Of a stretch of DNA of 5,033 nucleotides, positions 1 through 5,033 are shown piece after piece. The number at the start of each line of letters is the position of its first letter. Within the stretch, counting starts at the first letter, position 1. Location: NCBI GenBank assembly GCA_030641945.1, contig DAOWLL010000174.1, positions 1 to 5,033 on the forward strand, given 5' to 3'. Origin of the DNA: Gammaproteobacteria bacterium (lineage in GTDB: Bacteria; Pseudomonadota; Gammaproteobacteria; SZUA-229). The notes beneath the pieces were generated by a model that was not told where the DNA came from, ran no database searches, and saw only the letters and a program-made list of their open reading frames with translations. The position numbers were made by a program, and so were the translations under genes.

Positions 1-47
1 GCTTTAGCCGCGAATTGTCAATGTTCGCGGCTAAAGCCGTTCCTACC
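1..47 (-). repeat. REP-like palindromic element, probably an inverted REP pair cut by the window edge
   Basis: Bases 1-14 (GCTTTAGCCGCGAA) are the exact reverse complement of 24-37, with a 9-base spacer. Each arm also contains a smaller palindrome (for example CGGC-TAAA-GCCG at 28-39). Read on the minus strand, the right half begins GTAGGAACGGCTTTAGCC, that is, a GTAG head followed by a GC-rich imperfect hairpin. That is the layout of proteobacterial REP sequences mobilised by TnpA-REP (RAYT) transposases. The opposite copy would have its GTAG head just left of base 1, outside the window, so the element looks like a two-REP unit (BIME). The palindrome is seen directly; the REP assignment is from recognition, with no genome-wide copy count. 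Confidence 0.65.
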
Positions 48-106
48 CATGTCCCCGAACACCTGTTACCCATGTGTCCGGTCTAAACAGTTACACATCA
101 TCCGGG
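44..106. repeat. Three imperfect copies of a TACCCATGT-type unit, possible insertion-sequence end remnant
   Basis: TACCCATGT occurs exactly at 44-52 and 67-75, followed by CCCCGA and GTCCGG respectively. A third, degraded copy at 90-106 reads GTTACACATCATCCGGG against GTTACCCATGTGTCCGGT at 65-82. Spacing is about 23 to 25 bases. Tandem imperfect copies of a short motif are typical of transposase-binding ends of some insertion sequences, and this wording resembles IS ends I have seen in proteobacterial genomes. No transposase frame is present in the window, so this would be a scar or the edge of an element. The repeats are seen directly; the IS origin is inference. Confidence 0.4.
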
Positions 107-155
107 CTACGAAACTAATCACACACAACAGCATTCGCGCCTTTTGCGGGGGCCG

Positions 156-202
156 TGTAGCGGCAGGCGGCTAAAACCTCTGTGTTCTCAGTGCCTCTGT
201 GG
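156..202 (-). repeat. CCTCTGTG dispersed-type repeat with adjoining REP-like half
   Basis: Three 8-base units follow one another: CCTCTGTG at 177-184, TCTCAGTG at 186-193 and CCTCTGTG at 194-201. On the minus strand this reads as CACAGAGG, CACTGAGA and CACAGAGG. Sequences of the type CACAGAGGCACAGAGAACACAG recur between genes in many bacterial genomes and give rise to spurious peptides of the HRGTENTE type; the minus-strand frame here does contain HRGTENTE. The flank at 167-178 (GCGGCTAAAACC) matches 11 of 12 bases of the REP-like arm at 27-38. The internal repetition is seen; membership of a widespread family is recalled knowledge and was not searched. Confidence 0.5.
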
Positions 203-235
203 CAATCATTTGAATTCTTACCCACCTGATGTGGT

Positions 236-269
236 GAAGATCCAATAAATAAGAAGACCCAATAAATAA
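236..269. repeat. 17-bp tandem duplication, two copies
   Basis: Bases 236-252 (GAAGATCCAATAAATAA) and 253-269 (GAAGACCCAATAAATAA) are adjacent copies differing at one position, the sixth base. The duplication ends just before the AT-rich csp leader and may be a recent slippage or recombination event. No protein-binding role can be assigned. Confidence 0.75.
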
Positions 270-296
270 AGAGTTGCGATGAAATATCGCATCTGT

Positions 297-326
297 TTGA
301 ACCTGTTATTAAGTTAATCTTAATAT
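297..326 (+). promoter_or_regulatory. Candidate sigma-70 promoter for the cold-shock gene
   Basis: TTGAAC at 297-302 (four of six consensus bases) is followed after 18 bases by TAATAT at 321-326 (four of six), or after 17 bases by TTAATA. Transcription would start near 333 and leave a leader of roughly 90 nucleotides. A leader of that length is plausible for a CspA-family gene, many of which are controlled post-transcriptionally. The match is modest and the region is AT-rich, so chance boxes are likely; an alternative TTGATT at 353-358 has no well-spaced -10 box. Confidence 0.3.
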
Positions 327-404
327 TCAGATTTAATGTTGGACGCAATAAATTGATTGTGTTCTGTAAATTCGCTGATTAATATATTGTTTCTTGTTAA
401 AAAA

Positions 405-416
405 TGAAGTACGGAG
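405..416 (+). promoter_or_regulatory. Shine-Dalgarno site fixing the csp start, overlapping a cold-box-like motif
   Basis: GGAG at 413-416 lies five bases before the ATG at 422, which makes 422 the preferred start. The in-frame ATG at 404 lacks any purine-rich site upstream and would add six residues absent from typical Csp proteins; an in-frame TAA at 398-400 prevents any start further upstream. The same stretch, TGAAGTACGGA at 405-415, matches 9 of 11 bases of the E. coli cspA cold box TGACGTACAGA. In E. coli that box lies near the 5' end of the leader, not at the ribosome-binding site, so the resemblance may be accidental. Confidence 0.6.
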
Positions 417-421
417 CTGTA

Positions 422-631
422 ATGGCAGAGCGTGAGACCGGCACGGTAAAATGGTTTAACAATGCCAAAGGGTTTGGTTTTATTGAAAGAAAAGACGGTG
501 AAGACGTTTTTGTTCACTACAACCAAATTCGTGGTGATGGCTATCGCTCTTTGAGTGATGGACAACAAGTTGAATTCAGTGTGACAAAAACTGATAAAGG
601 CTTTCAAGCTGAGGATGTAGATCCGGCTTAA
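422..631 (+). CDS. CspA-family cold-shock protein, 69 aa
   Basis: This is a single cold-shock domain covering the whole protein, a five-stranded OB-fold that binds single-stranded RNA and DNA. Family members act in the cytoplasm as RNA chaperones that melt secondary structure, at low temperature or in stationary phase. The RNP1 motif KGFGFIE is at residues 16-22 and the RNP2 motif VFVHY at 29-33. The stacking aromatic residues W11, F12, F18, F20, F30, H32 and Y33 line up with the nucleic-acid-binding face of E. coli CspA; the tyrosine at 33 replaces its phenylalanine. The length is normal (about 65 to 75 aa). The 422 start is supported by GGAG and by the conserved beginning GTVKWFN. The gene stands alone, converges on recN, and its stop codon lies inside a terminator-like hairpin. 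Whether it is cold-induced or constitutive cannot be told from the sequence, so no csp letter is assigned. Confidence 0.95.
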   Translation: MAERETGTVKWFNNAKGFGFIERKDGEDVFVHYNQIRGDGYRSLSDGQQVEFSVTKTDKGFQAEDVDPA

Positions 632-655
632 AGCACCCGTAAGGGTACTTTATTA
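629..655 (+). terminator. Probable terminator of the cold-shock gene, overlapping its stop codon
   Basis: Bases 629-638 and 643-652 pair over ten positions with one mismatch (C634 against A647), closed by a GTAA loop at 639-642. The stop codon TAA (629-631) forms the base of the 5' arm. The 3' side ends in a T-rich run, CTTTATTA. The GUAA loop belongs to the stable GNRA tetraloop class. The T run is short, so termination may be incomplete or helped by the next hairpins. Confidence 0.6.
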
Positions 656-665
656 CTGCCTGTTT

Positions 666-681
666 CTAGTTGTAAAACTAG
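666..681. other. Hairpin with GUAA tetraloop between convergent genes
   Basis: CTAGTT (666-671) and AACTAG (676-681) pair perfectly around GTAA (672-675), the same tetraloop as in the hairpin just upstream. There is no T run after it on the plus strand, so it is not a terminator alone. It may protect the csp mRNA 3' end or be a remnant of a duplicated terminator loop. Confidence 0.5.
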
Positions 682-704
682 TAGCTGACATATCCATGTC
701 AGCT
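674..704 (-). terminator. Probable terminator of recN, overlapping its stop codon
   Basis: A perfect 9-bp stem joins AGCTGACAT (683-691) and ATGTCAGCT (696-704) around a four-base loop (692-695). On the minus strand the recN stop codon TGA (701-699) lies within the 5' arm. The stem is followed after five bases by a TTTT run (complement of 674-677). The stem is strong but the T run is short and displaced, so the call rests mainly on the stem and its place at the end of recN. For plus-strand transcripts from csp it would be a second barrier, without a T run. Confidence 0.55.
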
Positions 705-2372
705 TGCCTGCGCGCGTGTAATCATGTCTTCTGCATGCGCAAGCGACTGCTCTGTTATTTCAACACCGCTCAGCATGCGTGCAATTTCTTCTATGCGTTC
801 ATTGTTGTTAAGCGGGTATACGTTCGTCTGTGTTTGTGCCTGCTCTGATTTCTTGTGTACACGCAAGTGCTGATGAGCCTGTGACGCGACTTGCGGCAAG
901 TGGGTAATGCATACCACCTGGTTTGTATTACCCAGCAGGCGCAGCTGTTTACCAACGATTTCAGCGATGCCGCCGCCAACACCGCTATCGACTTCATCAA
1001 ATATCATGGTGGGTATTCTGCATTGTGCAGCTGTAATCATCTGGATCGCCAGGCTTATCCTGGCAAGTTCGCCGCCGGAGGCGACGCGAGCCAGTGGTTT
1101 GCAAGCCTGCCCGGCATTAGCACTGACCGTAAATTCAACTTTATCGATACCGTGAATGGAAGGCGCATTGCCTTTGCTGCTGACTTCGATCAGGAACTGG
1201 CCGCCTTTCATACCCAGAGTCTGCATAGCTGCCGTGATTTCCCCGTTTAGTTTAGCCGCTGCCTGTTGGCGGCTGGCTCCAAGTTTCCGTGCAGATGCGG
1301 CATAGAGTTTTTCAAGCTCGCTAAACTGACTGCGCAGTTGATCCAGGGTTTCATCTGCATGCGTGATGTCATTCAGTTCACTGGCAAGCCGCTCGTGCAC
1401 AGCAGGCAGCTCATCAGGTTCGACGCGGTGTTTCCTTGCCAGGTCGAGGATGCTTTGTATGCGCTGTTCAACAACCACAAGTTCTGCAGGATCAAGTTCA
1501 ACATCATCGACACTATTGCGCAGATGCGAAACGCATTCTTCAAGCTGAACATTGGCTTCCTGCATCATGTCGATGGCAGGTTGTATATCACGGTCTATCT
1601 CGGCAATCTCCGCTAACGCGGAAATATGATGAGACAGTTGTGACAGGATATTTGAATCTTCGTCTGAATACAGCTCGTTAATTGCCTGGTAGAGGGCAGT
1701 CGTTATCTTCTCGGCATTTGCCATGCGTGAATGTTTTTCATTGAGTGCTGCATATTCATTTTCAGACAATGCCAGTACATCCAGCTCCTGTGTCTGGAAC
1801 CGCAGTAAATCAATGCGGTTGTCTCGATCAGTTGTGTCCTGTTCCAGCTGCTTCAGCATGTGTTCTGTCTGTTTCAGGCCTTCGAAATTTTTGCTGACAG
1901 CATCGAGCAGTGGTTGATGGTTAGCATAGTCATCCAGCAGTTGTCTTTGTGCGGCATTCTTCATCAAAGACTGGTGCTCATGTTGACCGTGGATATCGAT
2001 CAACTGTTCACCGAGTTCGCGCAGGGTTTGTACGTTGACTGGATTGCCGTTGATAAATGCACGCGAGCGCCCATCTCTGGCAACGCGTCTGCGTAATATG
2101 CACTCATCATCCTGGTCCAGCTCATGTTCACTGAGCCAGCTTGATGCGGCAGGAATGTTTCGCGTGTCAAAACCCGCGGTTATATCCGCATGGTCACACG
2201 ACTGCTTGATGCTGCCGCTGTCTGCACGGTCTCCCAGTACCAGTCCCAGCGCACCCAGCAAAATGGATTTGCCCGCGCCGGTTTCACCGGTAAGCGCAGT
2301 CATGCCATTGGCGAACTCGAGTTCGAGTCCATCGATGATTGCGTAGTTGTTGATGGTCAGGCTGGTAAGCAT
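699..2372 (-). CDS. recN: DNA repair protein RecN, 557 aa, complete
   Basis: RecN is a cytoplasmic SMC-like ATPase that gathers and holds broken DNA ends during RecA-dependent double-strand-break repair. The globular ATPase is split between the two ends of the protein. The N-terminal part has the Walker A motif GETGAGKS at residues 29-36 and a Q-loop-like HGQHEH at 128-133. The C-terminal part has the ABC signature ASGGELAR at 431-438, Walker B IFDEVDSG at 457-464 with D459 and E460, and the switch histidine H491 in ITHLPQVA. Between them, roughly 150-370, lies a charged, leucine-rich helical region consistent with a short antiparallel coiled coil. The length matches E. coli RecN (553 aa). 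The start MLTSLTINNYAI aligns with the family, and an in-frame TAA two codons upstream excludes an earlier start. No clear Shine-Dalgarno site precedes it. The C-terminus (RAQAS) lacks the LAA-type end that makes E. coli RecN a ClpXP substrate. It lies 39 bp downstream of mutS and is probably co-transcribed with it. Confidence 0.97.
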   Translation of the reverse strand: MLTSLTINNYAIIDGLELEFANGMTALTGETGAGKSILLGALGLVLGDRADSGSIKQSCDHADITAGFDTRNIPAASSWLSEHELDQDDECILRRRVARDGRSRAFINGNPVNVQTLRELGEQLIDIHGQHEHQSLMKNAAQRQLLDDYANHQPLLDAVSKNFEGLKQTEHMLKQLEQDTTDRDNRIDLLRFQTQELDVLALSENEYAALNEKHSRMANAEKITTALYQAINELYSDEDSNILSQLSHHISALAEIAEIDRDIQPAIDMMQEANVQLEECVSHLRNSVDDVELDPAELVVVEQRIQSILDLARKHRVEPDELPAVHERLASELNDITHADETLDQLRSQFSELEKLYAASARKLGASRQQAAAKLNGEITAAMQTLGMKGGQFLIEVSSKGNAPSIHGIDKVEFTVSANAGQACKPLARVASGGELARISLAIQMITAAQCRIPTMIFDEVDSGVGGGIAEIVGKQLRLLGNTNQVVCITHLPQVASQAHQHLRVHKKSEQAQTQTNVYPLNNNERIEEIARMLSGVEITEQSLAHAEDMITRAQAS

Positions 2373-2411
2373 ATTTTAGTGATTGCTATTCTGCGGCAAT
2401 TATACAGGCAG
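2373..2411 (-). promoter_or_regulatory. mutS-recN gap with a TATAAT box and LexA half-site-like sequence
   Basis: On the minus strand the 39-bp gap contains a perfect TATAAT (2404-2399), with no good -35 hexamer 16 to 18 bases before it; a TTGACT at 2415-2410 is only five bases away and cannot pair with it. The box lies inside CTG-N11-CAG (2407-2391), whose left half CTGTATA matches the LexA consensus half, while the right half is one base too far for the standard CTG-N10-CAG spacing. E. coli recN is an SOS gene, so the position is suggestive. A weak internal recN promoter is possible but unproven. No terminator hairpin is seen in the gap, which favours read-through from mutS. Confidence 0.3.
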
Positions 2412-4970
2412 TCAAAGTTTTGCATCTTGCTGAAGTTGGTAAAGCATATCCAGTGCCTCTCTGGGCGTGAGATTATCCAGAGACATTTCTTTTAAACGGT
2501 CGACAACCGGGTGCTCGCGGTTGGAAAACATTTCCAGCTGGCCGCTGTCCTTATGCTGCTCGACTGAGTGCTGTTCGAGTTCGACAAGCTTGTTGCGTGC
2601 CAGCTGGATCGCGCTGACGGGTACGCCGGCCAGCTGTGCAACCTGTAGACCGTAGCTTTGATTGGCCGGGCCGGGCTTTACGTTATGCAGAAATATGATC
2701 TTGTCGCCATGTTCAATAGCATCAATGTGTACATTGGTAATGCCGGCCATTTCATCGGGCAGTGCAGTCAATTCAAAATAATGCGTTGCAAACAAGGTAT
2801 ACGATTTGTTGTTCATCGCCAGATGATGGGCGCAGGCCCATGCCAGCGACAGGCCGTCAAAGGTGCTGGTGCCGCGTCCAATTTCATCCATCAGTACCAG
2901 GCTGTCCGCCGTCGCATTGTTGAGAATATTGGCTGCTTCAGTCATCTCGACCATAAAAGTAGAGCGGCCACTGGCAAGATCGTCCGCTGCGCCGATGCGG
3001 GTAAAGATTCTGTCTATCGGACCGATGCGTGCACTTTCGGCAGGTACATAGCTGCCGATGTATGCGAGCAGTACGATCAGGGCGGTCTGGCGCATGTAGG
3101 TCGATTTACCGCCCATGTTCGGACCGGTGATAATGTTCATGCGTTTTTTATCGCTGAGCAGAGTGTCATTTGGGATGAAGGCTTCATCACGGACCTGTTC
3201 AACCACCGCATGGCGGCCCGTTTTGATATTAATGCCGGGCTCAGCAGTCAGTTCGGGGCAGCAGTAATTTAATGTCTCTGCACGTTCGGCAAGATTGCCC
3301 AGGCAGTCCAGTTCGGACAGCCCCTGCGCGCAAGTCTGCAGCTCGATCAGCGAATGCAGCAATTTATCTAGCAGCTCATCGTAGAGGGATTTTTCCAGCG
3401 CCAGTGCGCGCTCGCGCGCACTGAGGACCCGGTCTTCATATTCCTTGAGTTCTTCGGTGATGAAGCGCTCGGTATTTTTCAGGGTCTGGCGGCGAATATA
3501 ATCTTGTGGAACCTGCTCGGAATGCAGGCGGCTAATTTCAATGTAATAGCCATGCACCTTGTTATAACTGACCTTGAGCGTTTTGATTCCGCTGCGCTCG
3601 CGCTCACGCTGTTCAAGCTGCACCAGGAAATCATCTGCATTTTTACCGAGTGCACGCAGTTCGTCGAGTTCTGCGTTATACCCTTGTGCAATGACACCGC
3701 CATCGCGCAGCACAACGGGTGGATTTTCCCTGATCGCCGCATCCAGCAACAGTGCAATATCAGGATGCTCGCCGATGTCTCTGGCCAGGCTTACCAGCAA
3801 TGGTGAATGGCATTGCTGCAGGCTTTGCTGAATTTCGGGCAATGCCTTGAGAGAGAGCCTCAAGGTGTCGAGGTCCCTTGGCCGTGCGGATTTAAGCGCA
3901 ACCCGGCTCATGATGCGTTCAATGTCACCAATGGCATGCAGTTGCTGGCGTATATCAACGAAGTATCCTGAGTCGAGCAGTTCAGCAATGCATTGATGCC
4001 GGGCTTGCAGTAAATCAGCGTTGCGCAACGGACTGTGCAGCCAGCGTCTAAGACAACGGCTGCCCATGGATGTGACGGTCTTGTCAATGACAGAGGTCAG
4101 GGTGTTTTCAGTACCGCCGGACAGGTTGAATTCGATTTCAAGGTTGCGGCGGCTGGCAGCATCGAGCAAAACCGCGTCATCTGTGCTTTCAACGCGCAAT
4201 GTTGTGATATGCGGCAGGGCAGAGCGCTGGGTATCGCGCACATACAGCAACAGGCACCCGGCAGCCATGAATGCATTTGCCATGTCCTCGCAGCCAAAGC
4301 CGCTGAGGTCACGGGTGCCGAATTGCTCATTCAACATGCGCTGTGCGCTGTCTATTTCATACCACCATGGCGGTTGTCTGCGTAAAGAGCTTTTAGCCGT
4401 CGATTTTTCCAGAAATTCCACTAACACATCATCTTCAGAGAGCAGCAGTTCTGCAGGCTGCAAGCGCTCAATTTCTGCATGCAGGGTTTCAACAGAATCG
4501 AGTTCTACCAGGCTGAAGCGGCCGGAAGTAATGTCGAGTATCGCAATGCCTATCTGTTCGTTACCCGAGCAGGCTGCCAGCAGCAGATTGTCCTTGCGTT
4601 CATCGAGCATGGATTCATCGGTGACCGTACCCGGGGTCACGATGCGCATAACTTCACGATCGACCGGACCCTTGCTCAGTGCCGGGTCGCTGGTCTGCTC
4701 GCATATGGCAACAGACTCGCCCAGCTTGATCAGTCGTGACAGATAATTCTCGGCAGCATGGTGTGGAACGCCAGCCATGGGAATCGGCTGCCCGGCAGAC
4801 TGGCCTCTGGCAGTGAGGGTAATGTCGAGCAGCTTTGCTGCCTTACGCGCATCATCAAAAAACAGCTCGTAAAAATCACCCATGCGATAGAACAGTAATG
4901 TGTCCGGGTGATCCGCCTTGATACGAAGATACTGCTGCATCATCGGCGTGTGTGAATTAGTCTTTTCCAT
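2412..4970 (-). CDS. mutS: DNA mismatch repair protein MutS, 852 aa, complete
   Basis: MutS scans DNA as a dimer, binds base mismatches and small loops, exchanges ADP for ATP and recruits MutL to start methyl-directed or strand-directed repair. The mismatch-binding domain begins near residue 8 and carries GDFYELF at 31-37, where F33 and E35 are the mismatch-stacking and contacting residues. Connector, lever and clamp domains follow to about 570. The ATPase domain has Walker A GPNMGGKS at 616-623, the signature region [12 protein letters not shown] at 665-676, Walker [11 protein letters not shown] at 691-700 (D695, E696) and H730 in [14 protein letters not shown] at 811-815 fits the beta-clamp binding motif. 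D832 and R837 match the two E. coli residues (D835, R840) needed for tetramers. The length is one residue short of E. coli MutS (853). The start is supported by the family sequence HTPMMQQYL and by an in-frame TGA directly before the ATG. No strong Shine-Dalgarno site is visible. recN follows 39 bp downstream. Confidence 0.98.
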   Translation of the reverse strand: MEKTNSHTPMMQQYLRIKADHPDTLLFYRMGDFYELFFDDARKAAKLLDITLTARGQSAGQPIPMAGVPHHAAENYLSRLIKLGESVAICEQTSDPALSKGPVDREVMRIVTPGTVTDESMLDERKDNLLLAACSGNEQIGIAILDITSGRFSLVELDSVETLHAEIERLQPAELLLSEDDVLVEFLEKSTAKSSLRRQPPWWYEIDSAQRMLNEQFGTRDLSGFGCEDMANAFMAAGCLLLYVRDTQRSALPHITTLRVESTDDAVLLDAASRRNLEIEFNLSGGTENTLTSVIDKTVTSMGSRCLRRWLHSPLRNADLLQARHQCIAELLDSGYFVDIRQQLHAIGDIERIMSRVALKSARPRDLDTLRLSLKALPEIQQSLQQCHSPLLVSLARDIGEHPDIALLLDAAIRENPPVVLRDGGVIAQGYNAELDELRALGKNADDFLVQLEQRERERSGIKTLKVSYNKVHGYYIEISRLHSEQVPQDYIRRQTLKNTERFITEELKEYEDRVLSARERALALEKSLYDELLDKLLHSLIELQTCAQGLSELDCLGNLAERAETLNYCCPELTAEPGINIKTGRHAVVEQVRDEAFIPNDTLLSDKKRMNIITGPNMGGKSTYMRQTALIVLLAYIGSYVPAESARIGPIDRIFTRIGAADDLASGRSTFMVEMTEAANILNNATADSLVLMDEIGRGTSTFDGLSLAWACAHHLAMNNKSYTLFATHYFELTALPDEMAGITNVHIDAIEHGDKIIFLHNVKPGPANQSYGLQVAQLAGVPVSAIQLARNKLVELEQHSVEQHKDSGQLEMFSNREHPVVDRLKEMSLDNLTPREALDMLYQLQQDAKL

Positions 4971-5033
4971 TCAATGAGTTATGTTTTTTATTGTCTAATA
5001 TTCTGCATTATCGTTTAAACTTCAGGCCGTTTA
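4971..5033 (-). other. mutS upstream region, no clear promoter or ribosome-binding site
   Basis: This AT-rich segment has stop codons in frame with mutS, including TGA immediately before the ATG, so no coding sequence leads into mutS. A GATAAT (5012-5007, minus strand) resembles a -10 box, but its -35 position falls at or beyond the window edge and cannot be judged. The 20 bases before the ATG, read on the minus strand, contain no GGAG-like sequence. Confidence 0.45.

Larger units (their letters stand above)
1..421. other. Gene-free intergenic region with clustered short repeats and csp leader
   Basis: I see no credible gene here. The only open frame of note, on the minus strand at 115-348, runs through the repeat sequences, has no recognisable domain, and includes the translation of a dispersed repeat, so I do not call it. 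Bases 1-270 hold four distinct repeat patterns, listed separately. A small perfect hairpin (TGCGAT/ATCGCA, loop GAAAT) lies at 275-291. From about 300 to 421 the sequence becomes strongly AT-rich, which fits a promoter and leader for the downstream cold-shock gene. Bases 107-155 show nothing I can name. Confidence 0.7.

Noticed and set aside
1..270. CRISPR array
   Set aside because: The repeats here are of different kinds, with no regular 28-37 base direct repeat and spacer alternation and no cas genes.
115..348. Minus-strand 77-aa open frame in the repeat region
   Set aside because: It crosses the dispersed repeat (HRGTENTE peptide) and the 17-mer duplication, has no domain and no ribosome-binding site worth noting; such frames are known artefacts of this repeat type.
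404..421. Upstream ATG as the csp start
   Set aside because: No Shine-Dalgarno site precedes it, and the extra residues MKYGAV are not part of the family; the ATG at 422 has GGAG five bases before it.
320..607. Minus-strand 95-aa open frame across the csp gene
   Set aside because: It is antisense to the cold-shock domain and the AT-rich leader, without a domain.
2399..2415. TTGACT-TATAAT as a complete sigma-70 promoter for recN
   Set aside because: The two hexamers are only five bases apart, far from the 16-18 required.
2658..3272. Plus-strand 204-aa open frame opposite the MutS ATPase domain
   Set aside because: It is antisense to strongly conserved Walker motifs, with no family similarity recognised; its length follows from codon bias on the coding strand.
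4021..4746. Plus-strand 241-aa open frame opposite mutS
   Set aside because: It is wholly antisense to conserved MutS codons, serine- and arginine-rich with no recognisable domain, as expected for a shadow frame.

Overview
The window looks like chromosomal DNA of a gammaproteobacterium, probably outside the Enterobacteriaceae. MutS is E. coli-like in length and along its whole sequence, including the C-terminal clamp-binding and tetramerisation segments. RecN is full length and of the proteobacterial type. The small cold-shock protein resembles gammaproteobacterial Csp proteins. Species cannot be named from this sequence.

Layout. Positions 1-421 carry no credible gene. The first 270 bases hold several unrelated short repeats side by side: a REP-like inverted pair at the window edge, three degraded copies of a TACCCATGT-type unit, a CCTCTGTG-type dispersed repeat, and a 17-bp tandem duplication. 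The AT-rich stretch that follows is probably the promoter and leader of a CspA-family cold-shock gene (422-631, plus strand). That gene converges on recN (699-2372, minus strand). The 67 bp between the two stop codons, plus the stop codons themselves, form three consecutive hairpins that probably terminate transcription from both sides. Upstream of recN on the same strand lies mutS (2412-4970), 39 bp away. The last 63 bases are the mutS upstream region.

Function. mutS (mismatch recognition) and recN (SMC-like double-strand-break repair ATPase) are both complete, and their spacing suggests co-transcription as a genome-maintenance pair. A consensus TATAAT inside a LexA half-site-like sequence in the 39-bp gap suggests recN may also have its own promoter, but the second LexA half is mis-spaced. 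The cold-shock gene is a separate convergent unit.

I found no evidence of a new multi-gene system. The unexplained content is the repeat cluster at 1-270 and the hairpin cluster at 629-704.
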